This document shows positions 33,036 to 45,668 of a DNA stretch of 64,000 bases, in pieces. The translations under genes were made by a program, and so were the position numbers. The stretch spans positions 84,787 through 148,786 of the forward strand of contig JAUYRZ010000121.1 of the NCBI GenBank assembly GCA_030695565.1, written 5' to 3'. The notes under the pieces are model-generated. The model saw only the letters and a program-made list of their open reading frames with translations. It searched no databases and had not been told where the DNA came from. Numbering within the stretch: the stretch's first letter is position 1; each line of letters starts with the position of its first letter. The DNA is from Archangium sp. (GTDB taxonomy: Bacteria; Myxococcota; Myxococcia; Myxococcales; Myxococcaceae).

Positions 33036-36000
33036 TCAGTTCTTCGCGACCACGTCGGCCTTGAGCCCCTCGACCCACGCCTTGTGCTCGTTGCCGTAAT
33101 ACAGGTACGCGCGGCTCGCGGGCCCCACGTACTTCCCCGGCACCGCAGCCACCAACGAGATGGGCACGCGCAGTGACGACTTCGGCGTCATCCCGCGCCA
33201 GTACAGCACCACGTCGCGCCCCATCACCTCGTACGCATCGATGGTCTTGGCCTTGACCAGCTCCTTGAGCTGATCAATTCGCGGCTCGAGCCCACCCGGC
33301 ACGCCGACGATCGCCACCACGGTGGGCAGCTGCGCATCGGTCAGGTTGGTCACGCGCGCAGTCGCCTCGACCACGTCACCCTCCGACAGGCTCGCCTTCG
33401 ACAACGCGACCTCGAGCGACACCTTGGTCTCCGGCGAGTTCTCCGGCTTGACCCGGTTGCTCTTCACCGCCATCGACCACGGCAGCTGCCCGCCGCCTTC
33501 CTGCACCAGCTCGAGCATGTGTTCGCCAGCAGACAGCAGCTCAGAGGCATCGGGCAACATCAGCGCGGTCTGCGTGGTGCCGTCGTACTTCACCGCCACA
33601 CCCAGCGGCTTGCCGTCGACCAGCAGCTTCACCGCGCCCGGCTTGCGGCCTGCGCTGCGCACGCGGTCGTATTCCAGCACTGCTTTCAGGGCGAGCACGG
33701 TGCTCTGCGTCGCGCCGTAGCTGCCGTCTTTGCTCGCTTCGGCCAGGCCCTTGATCGCCTTCTCCACGTTGCCGACGTACTCATTGCCCGCGCGCAGCCA
33801 CGCCAGCGTCGCGAACGCCGTGGTCTCGATCGCCAGCGACTGTCCGGTGCTGCCCACGATGCTCTGCGTGCCGCCGGCCACGAAGCCCTTCTCATCCTGC
33901 TTCGCAGCGAGCTTCTTGAGCAGCTGCCCCGCGGTCGCAGCGTCGCCCGACAGCTGCGCGACGTTCGCGGCCACCGCCACCACGTAGCTGTTCGCAGAAG
34001 AAAGGCCGGCCTCCTTCACGCGCTTCACCTCGGCGGTGAGGTTCTTCTCGCCGCTCTCCAGCAGCGCCCAGGTGATGTACGCATCCGAGGTGTCCTTGTC
34101 TTCGATCCACGTGTGCAAGGCGCGGCGCTTGCGCTCGAAGCCGCCCTTGCCGTCACGCTGCTTGAGCAACCACGCCTTCGAGTTCGAGAGCATCACGGGG
34201 TCGACCGAGCGCACCTTCGCCATGTCGGTGAACTCGAGAATGCCGTACGCGGTAAGCGCTTCGTGGCCGGGGTCTTCTCCGAACCACTCGTAGCCCTTCT
34301 GCTTGCACTCGTAGCCGACCAGGCGCTTGTAGCCGCGCTCCAGCTTGTCTTGCGCGTCCTTCATCAACGCCGGGTCGGAGCCGGTGTGCGTGTTGAAGTA
34401 CTGCATGGCCATGGTCATCGGGTACACGGTCGACGAGGTCTGCTCGAAACAACCCGACGGCTCCTGGATCATGCTCTTGAGCGCGCTGCTCAGGTTGCCC
34501 GCGGGCGAGGGATAGAGGGCGATGCTGGTGGTGACGCTGCCCGCGACGGTGTCGTCGGGAATCGTGAACTTGAAGCTCGCCTTGCCGTTGGCCTGAAGCA
34601 GTCCACCCGAGGCCTGCTGCGCGGGGAAACCCTTCGGTTTGATCGACAGCTCGCGGGTCACCACGTCGGAGTACCCACCCGCGGTCGCGTTGAGGGTGAG
34701 CTCGGTGCTGCGCGTCTTCGGGCCGATGGTCAGCTCCACCACCCGGCGGGCGCGTTCGTCTGACTTGAGCGCGAAGACTTGCGGCGCGGTGAAGCGCAGG
34801 TCGGCCTTGCTGGTGATGGCCATCGACACGGCAGAGAGCGGCTCGCGGGTGCCGTTCACGAACGCGATGGGCAGGCGGATGACGTCGCCTTCGGTCACCT
34901 CGAGCGGGAGCTTGGGCTCGACGTAGAAGGCCTTCACCGAGTCGAGCTTCACGTTGGCTGCGCCCAGCACGCCGGTGGAGGTGAAGCCATCAGCCGCCGC
35001 GCGGAACGAGGTCACCGCGTCTGACATGCCGAACTTCACGGTGGCCTTGCCGCTCGCGTCGGTGCGGATGGCCGCCGACCAGTAGAGCGTCTCCGCGAAG
35101 TCGAGGCGGTCGTTGGGTTTGCGATCCGGCCGCACCTGGTGCGCGAACTCACGAATGGTCACGAAGGTGAAGGGCACGCGCATGCTGTCGCCCATCACGA
35201 CGCGATCCTCTTCTGCACGAATCGCCCGCGCGCCCATGTTCATCCGCATGTCCATCTTGGCGGCCTCTCGCTTCATCACGGGCTCAGCAGCCGGAGGCGG
35301 TGCAGGCGGCCGCGCCATGACGGCAGCAACAGGTGCGCGGGCCTCCTGGGGTTTCTGAACCATCGGCGGCGCGGGCTGAGGCGGGGCGAGCATCGGGCGG
35401 CCGGGCGCGTGCTTCACCGCACCACCCCGGGGGGCCAGGTCGATCATCGACAGCTCATCGGTGGGCACCATCGACTGACCATCGAACATCGCCAGCACGC
35501 GGCGGGCTTCGTCTTGCTCCCGGTTGAGGAAGTCGGCCACGTTGATCATCGCGAAGCGGCGCCAGCCCTGCGTGCCGAGCAGCAGATCGACCGCCAGCTT
35601 CGACTTCGGGTTCTTCGGATCGAGGTACACGTGCGCATCGGCCAGCTCGCGCACGTCGTCTTCGAGGAACACCATCACCGGCAGCGTGGGCGCCTGCTCA
35701 CGCTTCTCGATCAGCTCCTGAATGGAGTCGTCGGTCACGGTCAGCCCGACGAACGCCGCGGCGGGTTTTCCGTCGATGGTGGTCTTCAGCTCGAGTGACA
35801 CCGGCGCGCCGGGCACGTACCGCTCGCGATCGGCCTTGAGCTCGATCGACAGGTTCTTCTTCGCCGCGCGGAACACCAGGCGCTCGGCCAGCGGCGTGCC
35901 ATCTTTCGTGGTGACCGTGGCGACCAGCACGCCCTCGGCATCCTTCGCATCGAGGCTGACCTCGGTGCCCTTCTGCTTGCGGGCGTCGACTTCGACGTTC

Positions 36001-37121
36001 GACAGCTCGAGGTCACGCTGACGCAAGCTCACCTTCACCACGCGATCACCCGTCCACGCGACGGTGAGCTTGACCGGCTGCTCAGCAGCGGTGAGCTCGG
36101 AAGCGCTGATCAACGTGGCGCCTTCGTTCACCGGCGCAGGCAACGCGACCGTCTTCTTCACGCTGGTGGGCTCGGTGACGTGGAGCGTGTACGACTCACC
36201 CTTCACGGGGGTCAAGCTGAAGCGGCCACGGCCTTCGTGTTCGGTGCGGAAGGTGGCGACCTGCTTGCCCTTCGAGTCGACGATGATGCCGGCGATGTCG
36301 GCGGGCTTCTGCGAGAGCGTGCGCGCCTCGAGGTAGACGCGGTTGGTGAGGCCAGCGACCAGGTCTCCACCTTCGGGGAACAGGTTGACCGCGAAGGAAG
36401 TCACCAGCAGGGGAATGGTCTTGGTCGCGGTCTCCACCACGCCGCCGTCTTCGATGGTGAAGGCCAGCGTGCCTTCGCCGCGCTCGATGGTGGCGGGCAG
36501 CTTGAGCGAGACCGTGCAGCGGCCCTGGTCATCCAGCGCACAGGGCGCCTTCGCCACGTCGACGCCATCGACCCGGGCCACCGCGGTGATCTTCGCGCCC
36601 TTCGGCACGCCGCCTTCTGCGCGGGTGGTCTCCAGGGTGGCGCTCAGGGTGTCGCCCTGGCCGTAGCCATCACGCGCGAAGGTGATCTGATTCTTCAGGC
36701 GCGGCGCGCGGTAGACCCGAACGTCGAACTTTCGCTCGCCGGGGGCGTGACCGTAGGCACCGGCAGCCGAGAGCGTGAACTCACCACCGGCCTGGCCTTC
36801 CGGCACCACCCAGGAGAACCCGAACGTGCCGTCGGTGACCTGCGCCTGGCCGGCGGTGATGGTCTCGCCTTTGGGGCCCTTGATGGTGATCTGCGCGTAC
36901 TGGCCGTTGGGCGCAGGCACGCGGCTCTTCGCGTCGAGCACCACCCCGCGCGCGTAGACGGTCTCGCCGATCTTGTAGATGGGCTTGTCGGTGGAGACGT
37001 GGGTGAGGAAGCGGGTGGCCCCTCCGACACGCGCGGTGGTGATGGGGTCGGTGACCTTGTTGGCACCGGCGGTGAGCAGCAGACAGACGGCTCCGACGGA
37101 GAGCAGGCGGATGGCGGGCAT
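33036..37121 (-). CDS. Bacterial alpha-2-macroglobulin
   Basis: 1361 residues. Signal peptide (MPAIRLLSVGAVCLLLTAGA) without a lipobox Cys at the cleavage point, so it is likely periplasmic or secreted rather than lipid-anchored. The MG1-type opening STDKPIYKIGETVYARG is followed by macroglobulin domains, a Pro/Met/Ala-rich low-complexity stretch (~residues 575-660) that may be the protease bait region, and the thioester-bearing alpha-alpha barrel. There PSGCFEQTSS holds Cys891 and Gln894 of the C-x-E-Q thioester, flanked by YPMTMAMQYFNTH. Bacterial homologues trap proteases in the periplasm. The penicillin-binding protein 1C gene often adjacent in Proteobacteria is not here. Confidence 0.9.
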   Translation of the reverse strand: MPAIRLLSVGAVCLLLTAGANKVTDPITTARVGGATRFLTHVSTDKPIYKIGETVYARGVVLDAKSRVPAPNGQYAQITIKGPKGETITAGQAQVTDGTFGFSWVVPEGQAGGEFTLSAAGAYGHAPGERKFDVRVYRAPRLKNQITFARDGYGQGDTLSATLETTRAEGGVPKGAKITAVARVDGVDVAKAPCALDDQGRCTVSLKLPATIERGEGTLAFTIEDGGVVETATKTIPLLVTSFAVNLFPEGGDLVAGLTNRVYLEARTLSQKPADIAGIIVDSKGKQVATFRTEHEGRGRFSLTPVKGESYTLHVTEPTSVKKTVALPAPVNEGATLISASELTAAEQPVKLTVAWTGDRVVKVSLRQRDLELSNVEVDARKQKGTEVSLDAKDAEGVLVATVTTKDGTPLAERLVFRAAKKNLSIELKADRERYVPGAPVSLELKTTIDGKPAAAFVGLTVTDDSIQELIEKREQAPTLPVMVFLEDDVRELADAHVYLDPKNPKSKLAVDLLLGTQGWRRFAMINVADFLNREQDEARRVLAMFDGQSMVPTDELSMIDLAPRGGAVKHAPGRPMLAPPQPAPPMVQKPQEARAPVAAVMARPPAPPPAAEPVMKREAAKMDMRMNMGARAIRAEEDRVVMGDSMRVPFTFVTIREFAHQVRPDRKPNDRLDFAETLYWSAAIRTDASGKATVKFGMSDAVTSFRAAADGFTSTGVLGAANVKLDSVKAFYVEPKLPLEVTEGDVIRLPIAFVNGTREPLSAVSMAITSKADLRFTAPQVFALKSDERARRVVELTIGPKTRSTELTLNATAGGYSDVVTRELSIKPKGFPAQQASGGLLQANGKASFKFTIPDDTVAGSVTTSIALYPSPAGNLSSALKSMIQEPSGCFEQTSSTVYPMTMAMQYFNTHTGSDPALMKDAQDKLERGYKRLVGYECKQKGYEWFGEDPGHEALTAYGILEFTDMAKVRSVDPVMLSNSKAWLLKQRDGKGGFERKRRALHTWIEDKDTSDAYITWALLESGEKNLTAEVKRVKEAGLSSANSYVVAVAANVAQLSGDAATAGQLLKKLAAKQDEKGFVAGGTQSIVGSTGQSLAIETTAFATLAWLRAGNEYVGNVEKAIKGLAEASKDGSYGATQSTVLALKAVLEYDRVRSAGRKPGAVKLLVDGKPLGVAVKYDGTTQTALMLPDASELLSAGEHMLELVQEGGGQLPWSMAVKSNRVKPENSPETKVSLEVALSKASLSEGDVVEATARVTNLTDAQLPTVVAIVGVPGGLEPRIDQLKELVKAKTIDAYEVMGRDVVLYWRGMTPKSSLRVPISLVAAVPGKYVGPASRAYLYYGNEHKAWVEGLKADVVAKN

Positions 37122-37249
37122 GGAGAGCGTTCCTTCTCGAGAGGGCGAGGCTGAAACGACTGAGGCCGCACTCTGGTCTAAACGCTGATCGATTCACGAG
37201 ATTTCTGGTTGCGCTACGGTCCCTCGATGGAGCGGTACTGAATCCAGCG

Positions 37250-37873
37250 GTGTTGAGCGCGCTCACCTCCCGATCGATCTCAGTCGAGCTTCGAGCAGAT
37301 CTCGTCTTCCAGATGTTCGAGGTGTTGGGGCAGCCCCGACCCAATCACTGGTCGCGCGTGTGGCCCACCTCGGTGGCGATCAGCCGGTGGCTTCTCGAGC
37401 AGACGGCGGGCTCACTGCCGCTCAGCGCGACGGAGCTGGGCTGCGGCATGGGCCTGGTGAGCATGACGCTGGCTCACCTCGGGCTGATCACCGAAGGCAC
37501 GGATCGCGAACCCATCGCGCTCGCCTTCGCGCTGAAGAATGCGCTGCGAAACAACCTGGTGGGATTTTCGGCGAGCAGGCTCGAGTGGAGCGAAGGGGTG
37601 GGCGTGCCCACCTCGCTGCTGGTGGCCTCCGACGTCATCTACGAGGCCGGTGCTCCCGAGCTGCTCTTCACCCTGGTGGAGACCGCCGGCCTGCTCTCAC
37701 CGGGCGGAAGGCTGCTCCTGGGCGTACCGCACGCGCGCACCGAGCTGCTCGACACCTTCGTCAACCAGCTGCAGGTAGGTGGCTACGCGCACTCCGAAGG
37801 CGCGCGCGTCGTGGCGTGGGAAGGCCGCGACGAGGCGATCGACGTGCACGTGCTGACGCGACCCGAGGCTTGA
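37250..37873 (+). CDS. Class I SAM methyltransferase, METTL21-like
   Basis: 207 residues from a GTG. HWSRVWPTSVAISRWLLEQ, TELGCGMGLVSMTLAHLG (motif I) and TEGTDREPIALAFALKNALRNN (acidic loop end) followed by LLVASDVIYE (motif post-I D-x-I-Y-E) match the lysine-methyltransferase-like family (Methyltransf_16) that includes METTL21/EEF1AKMT enzymes. Those methylate protein lysines, but bacterial substrates are mostly unknown. The strongly charged 'SDVIYE' segment is the diagnostic feature. Divergent from the macroglobulin gene with 128 bases between. Confidence 0.75.
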   Translation: MLSALTSRSISVELRADLVFQMFEVLGQPRPNHWSRVWPTSVAISRWLLEQTAGSLPLSATELGCGMGLVSMTLAHLGLITEGTDREPIALAFALKNALRNNLVGFSASRLEWSEGVGVPTSLLVASDVIYEAGAPELLFTLVETAGLLSPGGRLLLGVPHARTELLDTFVNQLQVGGYAHSEGARVVAWEGRDEAIDVHVLTRPEA

Positions 37874-37888
37874 GACATCGAGCGCGAA

Positions 37889-37946
37889 GCACTCCCTCGA
37901 CTCCGCTCGGGAAGACCGGTGACCGTTATCGAGCGCAGTCGAGTGC
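37889..37946. repeat. Imperfect inverted repeat, CTCGACT-GCGCTCG type
   Basis: Arms 37889-37909 (GCACTCCCTCGACTCCGCTCG) and 37930-37946 (CGAGCGCAGTCGAGTGC) are imperfect reverse complements. One arm (CTCGACTGCGCTCGAT) recurs at 47277-47292 after another gene. It fills the space between two convergent stop codons, so a second family of 3'-end hairpin repeat is likely. Confidence 0.55.
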
Positions 37947-37948
37947 GG

Positions 37949-38257
37949 TCACGCATCAGGCAGGCGCTGCTTGAGCGCTGCGATGTCCTTCTCAGCGCGC
38001 TCCATTCGGCCACGCAGGTCGCGGTCCTCTTTGATGAATGAAATCAAATCGCGCACCGAGCCCGATAGCTCGGTGATCGCTGTTGCCGTTCGCAGCTCTG
38101 ACTCGACGATCCGTCTCCCGAGGTCGTCGCGAAGCGATTCGAGGCGGGCGTTCGTCTCGTTGAGGCGCGCATTCGTCTCGTCGATCCGCGCGCCATTGCG
38201 CTTGCCGTCGTCGCGGATCTCTTTGAGCACTTCGAGTGTGAGGTTCTCTGGCTCCAT
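37949..38257 (-). CDS. Small coiled-coil protein
   Basis: 102 residues from the ATG at 38257 (AAGG upstream), no signal peptide. Nearly all of it is predicted coiled coil, with an 8-residue repeat of the type D-E-T-N-A-R-L-N followed by E-T-N-A-R-L-E-S. It begins MEPENLTLEVLKEIRDDGKR, resembling short myxobacterial and rhizobial coiled-coil proteins. Function unknown. It lies 82 bases downstream of the hybrid kinase and may be the last gene of that operon. An upstream ATG at 38329 gives a non-conserved-looking extension. Confidence 0.6.
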   Translation of the reverse strand: MEPENLTLEVLKEIRDDGKRNGARIDETNARLNETNARLESLRDDLGRRIVESELRTATAITELSGSVRDLISFIKEDRDLRGRMERAEKDIAALKQRLPDA

Positions 38258-38339
38258 GAAAGCAACCTTAGCAGCGAGCACGGACATGCGCCCAGGCGTG
38301 CTGCCCGACCGCGAAAGAGGTTCGCTCATTCTGCGCCGG

Positions 38340-40361
<2,022 letters not shown>

Positions 40362-40370
40362 GAATCGAAG

Positions 40371-42038
40371 CTACGCGATCCCGCCCGGAAAGCGTGCCAG
40401 CGATGATTTCGACGAACGAAACGTGTTCTTCCCCGCGGCCTTGGCTTCGTACATCGCCACGTCGGCGGCCTTCAGCAGCTCGGTGGGCGTTCGACCATCG
40501 AGGGGGTGCAACGCAATACCAATCGACGCACCAATCTGTGCCTGAACGTCGCCGCGAACGATGGGCTCGTTGACCGAGGTGACGAGGAGGCCGGCGATGC
40601 GCTGCACCTCCTCGAGGCTCGCGGGGTTGTCGAGCAGCACCACGAACTCATCGCCGCCCAATCGCGCGACGGTGTCGGTCTGGCGAACCAGGCCCACGAG
40701 GCGACCGGCCACGGCACGAAGCACCTCGTCTCCAACCTCGTGCCCCAGGGTGTCGTTGACCGCCTTGAAGCCATCGAGATCGAGAAAGAGCACCGCGATC
40801 TTGCGTTCTTCACGGGCGGTCGAAGCAATCAACTGGCCCAGACGCTCCAGGAGCAGCGTGCGGTTGGGGAGGTCGGTCAGCGCGTCGTAGAGCGCGAGCT
40901 TGCGGGTGCGCTCTTCGTGGTGCCAGCGCTCCGTCACGTCGTTGAAGACGAAGACGTAGCGCTGGGCATTGGCGGCGAGCGTGGTCGTCACGCGCTGCCA
41001 CTGCCGAAAGACGCTGCCGTCCTGTCTGCGCGCCCACGACTCGCCTTCCCATCGTTGGTGTTGCACCAGGTCGTGCGCCATCGCGGCGGCGAACCCCGTG
41101 TCGTTCCTCGTCGAGCTGAGCAGGTTCACTCGCTGACCCACGGCCTCGGCCGCCGCGTAGCCGGTGATCTGGGTGAACGCAGGGTTCACCGAGACGATGA
41201 TGCCGTTGACGTCGGCGATCATGATGCCGTCGAGCGTGTTGGCGAAGACGCTGGCCGCCATTTCCAGTTCGATTTCGGCGTTCTTGAGCTGCGTGACGTC
41301 AGACTCCGAGACGCAGAACCCCTGCACCTTGCCCTCGCGGAGGTCTGGAATGTACTGGGCCAGGGTATGCCCGAGCGACCCGTCAGGCTTCACCAGGCTG
41401 CGTTGCAACGCCTGCCGTGTGCCCGCGAGCGCCCCTCGCACGGAGGGCTCATTCGCCGCGAAGAGCGCCTCGCCCAGCAGCGCGCGCAACGACATGCCGA
41501 TCATCTGCTGCGGCGACTTCCCAAACCACTGCAAGTAGACGTCATTGGCGAACTGGCAGTGAAGGTTCTTGTCGAAGTAGGCGACCATGCCGGGCATGGC
41601 GTTGGCGATCTTGTTGATGAAGACCGTCGCCGATTCCGCCTGCGCGGCCGCGACCTCGGCCCGCTTGCGCGCGTCGACCAGCTCGAGCTCGAAGCGGCTT
41701 CTCTCGACGGCAGCAAAGAAGACCCAGACGAACCGGGGCGCCCCGTTCACCGGCGCTGAACGGCTACAGTTGAGGAGCACGGGGACTCGCTCACCCGAGG
41801 GGCTGAGGAGACTCAACGCGGCTTCACGCACTCGACCTTCTCGACGCAGCAGAGGCCAGAGGTGGGTCTGTAGAAAGATCCGGCCGGCAGGCGGGAGGAG
41901 GTCGTCGACCTGGCGAGGCAGCGCGGCTTCTGACTCGAACCCGACCAGACTGATCAGCTCGCGGTTCGAGACGAGAATCTTGCCGTCAGCGTCGGTCGTG
42001 AGCGCCGCGCACGGAAGCTGGTCGATGAGCTCGCTCAC
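40371..42038 (-). CDS. PAS-PAS-PAS-GGDEF diguanylate cyclase
   Basis: 555 residues from the GTG at 42038, which overlaps the upstream rsbQ-like stop codon as GTGA; an ATG/GTG at 42107 inside that gene is less likely. Three PAS domains lie at ~1-115, 140-250 and 262-372, the last two with signal-helix linkers. The cyclase domain has an intact active site GGDEF (461-465) and the product-inhibition RxxD motif (R452, D455) ahead of it, so it should make c-di-GMP and be feedback-inhibited. No EAL or membrane helix. Coupled translation with an RsbQ-type hydrolase suggests that the hydrolase supplies or gates its PAS ligand. Confidence 0.9.
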   Translation of the reverse strand: MSELIDQLPCAALTTDADGKILVSNRELISLVGFESEAALPRQVDDLLPPAGRIFLQTHLWPLLRREGRVREAALSLLSPSGERVPVLLNCSRSAPVNGAPRFVWVFFAAVERSRFELELVDARKRAEVAAAQAESATVFINKIANAMPGMVAYFDKNLHCQFANDVYLQWFGKSPQQMIGMSLRALLGEALFAANEPSVRGALAGTRQALQRSLVKPDGSLGHTLAQYIPDLREGKVQGFCVSESDVTQLKNAEIELEMAASVFANTLDGIMIADVNGIIVSVNPAFTQITGYAAAEAVGQRVNLLSSTRNDTGFAAAMAHDLVQHQRWEGESWARRQDGSVFRQWQRVTTTLAANAQRYVFVFNDVTERWHHEERTRKLALYDALTDLPNRTLLLERLGQLIASTAREERKIAVLFLDLDGFKAVNDTLGHEVGDEVLRAVAGRLVGLVRQTDTVARLGGDEFVVLLDNPASLEEVQRIAGLLVTSVNEPIVRGDVQAQIGASIGIALHPLDGRTPTELLKAADVAMYEAKAAGKNTFRSSKSSLARFPGGIA

Positions 42039-42838
42039 GTGCCGGGCTGGGCCAGATACGACTGAACCGCGTCTGCCACCAACTTCGGATGACTCATGTG
42101 GGCACAATGGCCGGACACATCGAGCACCTGGAGCGTGCTCCCGCGCAGCTGCGAATGCAGGTATTCGCCCACGGCCATCGAGGCCAGGGCGTCGTGTCGG
42201 TGCTGCAGAATCAGACTCGGCACCGAGACGTGTGGCAAATCAGCACGGTTGTCCGACAGAAAGGTGGTGGTGGCGAAGACGCGGGTGGTTTCGGGGTCGG
42301 TCGAGCAGAACGCGTCGGAGAGCTCCCGAGAAACCGTGGGGGCCATCGAGCCCGCGACGAGCGGCGCCAGCGTATGGGCCCAGCCCAGATAGTTCTGGTC
42401 CATCAACGTCAACAGCTCTTCCAGGTCCTCGCGCTCGAAGCCTCCGCGATAGTCACCGTCGTTGAGGAAGCAGGGCGTTGGCCCCAACAAGACGAGACGA
42501 GAGAAGAGCTTCGGGCGTTTGATCGGGGCCAACAGGCCGACGGTGGAGCTCACCGAGTGACCGATGAAGGTGACTCCACTTTCGAGCTCGAGCGCGTCGC
42601 AGACGTCGAGCACGTCTTCCGCGTAGCCGTGCAGAGAGCTGTAGCGGCTCGCATCGAAGGCGCGCAGGTCTGACTTTCCGGCTCCGACGTAGTCGAAGAG
42701 CACCTGGCGGTGCGTCGAGCGGAAGAACGGCGTGACCTGATCCCACATGCGCTGGCTGCAACCAAAGCCATGCGCGTAGATCAGCCACGGTCCGCTCTCG
42801 CCCAGCACCTTCACGTTGTTGCGACGAAGGGTCGGCAA
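42035..42838 (-). CDS. rsbQ: RsbQ-type alpha/beta hydrolase
   Basis: 267 residues, the full length of RsbQ. YAHGFGCSQRMWDQV, VLFDYVGAGKSD and FIGHSVSSTVG give the oxyanion hole and nucleophile S95; LQHRHDALAS gives D216 and SGHCAHMSHP gives H244, the same Ser-Asp-His spacing as in Bacillus RsbQ (96, 219, 247). PTPCFLNDGDYRGGFEREDL and DAFCSTDPE are signature stretches of the RsbQ/DAD2/KAI2 group, which uses a buried hydrophobic pocket. In Bacillus RsbQ activates the PAS-domain phosphatase RsbP under energy stress. Here the downstream, overlapping partner has PAS and GGDEF domains instead. Confidence 0.9.
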   Translation of the reverse strand: MPTLRRNNVKVLGESGPWLIYAHGFGCSQRMWDQVTPFFRSTHRQVLFDYVGAGKSDLRAFDASRYSSLHGYAEDVLDVCDALELESGVTFIGHSVSSTVGLLAPIKRPKLFSRLVLLGPTPCFLNDGDYRGGFEREDLEELLTLMDQNYLGWAHTLAPLVAGSMAPTVSRELSDAFCSTDPETTRVFATTTFLSDNRADLPHVSVPSLILQHRHDALASMAVGEYLHSQLRGSTLQVLDVSGHCAHMSHPKLVADAVQSYLAQPGT

Positions 42839-43114
42839 AGTGTCACCGCAAGGAGCGAAGGGGAGGCCAGTCTTTCGTCGAGAGAGTCGAGCGCTTCAGC
42901 GCACGCTGTATCTGTTCGCTGGGCAGATGACACTGGGTCACTGGCACATCAGCGAGGTGGAAGACGACTGGTCGCCCCGGTTCACTCTTCGGCCGCCGCG
43001 AAGGGAGCCGCGCGTCTCGAGCACGCGCATCGAGCGTACGTTCGCGAATCGCCACGGCCCACCCAGGCTCAGCTCACTTCTTGGGGTCTGAAGACTCGGT
43101 GGTACCTTCCCCCG

Positions 43115-44662
<1,548 letters not shown>

Positions 44663-44708
44663 GCCTCAGCTCGCAACGAGCACCACCGGCCGTCCCTGAG
44701 GAGCTGAA

Positions 44709-45623
44709 GTGAACCCGACGAAGTTGCCCTCCCCCAGCGAGCTGGTGGTCCACTGCAGGCTCTGCGAGGGCGTGCTGGAGATCTCGCTGAACAACCCGCG
44801 GCGGGTGTGCGCGCACTGCGGTGAGGTGAATCTCCCGAGTGACGAGGTGGCCGCCCAACCCGCTCGGCATGCGCCGCGTTTCGTCACGCCTTCGCTGCGA
44901 GGCACGATGAGCGAGCAGTCGCGCTCGAAGTGGCTGGCGCATGCGATCGCGTTGGGCGTTCAACTCGCGATCGTCCTCCTCGCGGCGTTGGGCCTCGGGT
45001 CGGGCGGCAAGTACGGCCTGGGGTTGCTGTTCGCCGGCCTCGCCTTCATCTACTTCTGCGTTTACGCGACGATCGTTTCAGTGCCGGTCGCCTTCCTCAA
45101 GACGACGCGGCAGGTGGTGCTCTTCGACTCCGTGGTGCCGCTGCTGACGGTGTTCGCCCTCTGGCTCTCGGTCTTCGGGCCCAGCGTGGGCTCCCAAAGA
45201 GTTCCAGCGGCGACCCCGCCGCTGGTTCGCGCCCCCGTGCCGCCACCGCCACCGCCTCGCCCGGTGGCCGCTCCGAAACCGAGGGCACCCAAAGAGCCCG
45301 GTTGGGAACAGTCAGCGATGCTCGCGTCGTTCTCCGTTGACGAAAAGGGAACGGCGTTCCGAATTCGATTCGTTCCCCACTTCACCGGAACGTTGGAGGT
45401 GCGGGCCGGGAGCCCGCAGCTCTTCGACGTGTTCTACGGCAGCGTCACGTGCCAGGCCGTGGCTGAAGAAGCCACCGAGTGCTTCCTGGGTTTGGAGCGG
45501 CCGCTCCGCCCGTCTGCGGTTCGATTCGAATTGAGCGGCGCGCCCCAGGAGGGCTCGAGACAGTTCGGCGGTCAGGTGACGACCGTGAGGGTCGACTCGT
45601 CGGGCACAGCGCAGCCCAGGTGA
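44709..45623 (+). CDS. Zinc-ribbon membrane protein with Pro-rich linker
   Basis: 304 residues from a GTG with GGAGC upstream. The N-terminal zinc ribbon has CRLC (16-19) and CAHC (35-38). Two or three membrane helices follow (~80-165). A Pro-rich linker (APVPPPPPPRPVAAPKPRAP) leads to a C-terminal ~100-residue beta-rich domain with two cysteines (VTCQAVAEEATECFLG). The layout resembles zinc-ribbon-TM stress proteins of unknown role, with a cytoplasmic ribbon and a periplasmic sensor-like domain. Function not recognised. Confidence 0.6.
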   Translation: MNPTKLPSPSELVVHCRLCEGVLEISLNNPRRVCAHCGEVNLPSDEVAAQPARHAPRFVTPSLRGTMSEQSRSKWLAHAIALGVQLAIVLLAALGLGSGGKYGLGLLFAGLAFIYFCVYATIVSVPVAFLKTTRQVVLFDSVVPLLTVFALWLSVFGPSVGSQRVPAATPPLVRAPVPPPPPPRPVAAPKPRAPKEPGWEQSAMLASFSVDEKGTAFRIRFVPHFTGTLEVRAGSPQLFDVFYGSVTCQAVAEEATECFLGLERPLRPSAVRFELSGAPQEGSRQFGGQVTTVRVDSSGTAQPR

Positions 45624-45668
45624 GACGTCGAGCCGGAGATGTCAGTCCCCTTTTGTAGAAGGCGGACC

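Noticed and set aside
40506..41759. 417-codon plus-strand frame opposite the GGDEF gene
   Set aside because: It is a shadow of the diguanylate cyclase; composition (His, Arg, Val) is typical of antisense frames in this genome.
42039..42107. Longer N-terminus for the PAS-GGDEF gene
   Set aside because: It would overlap the rsbQ-like gene by 73 bases and adds non-conserved residues; the GTG at 42038 gives a classic GTGA coupling.
42942..42957. TGGCAC followed by five bases, reminiscent of a sigma-54 promoter
   Set aside because: The second element reads CGAGG rather than TTGC, so the -12 part is missing.
42710..43114. Upstream extension of the NCS1 permease open frame
   Set aside because: It is antisense to the rsbQ-like gene for part of its length and is not protein-like; the permease N-terminus begins at 43115.
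42839..43114. Search for RNA genes or a riboswitch in the longest internal intergenic spacers (also 28217-28483 and 12430-12665)
   Set aside because: No tRNA cloverleaf, no conserved riboswitch element or long stem was visible; they appear to be ordinary promoter regions.
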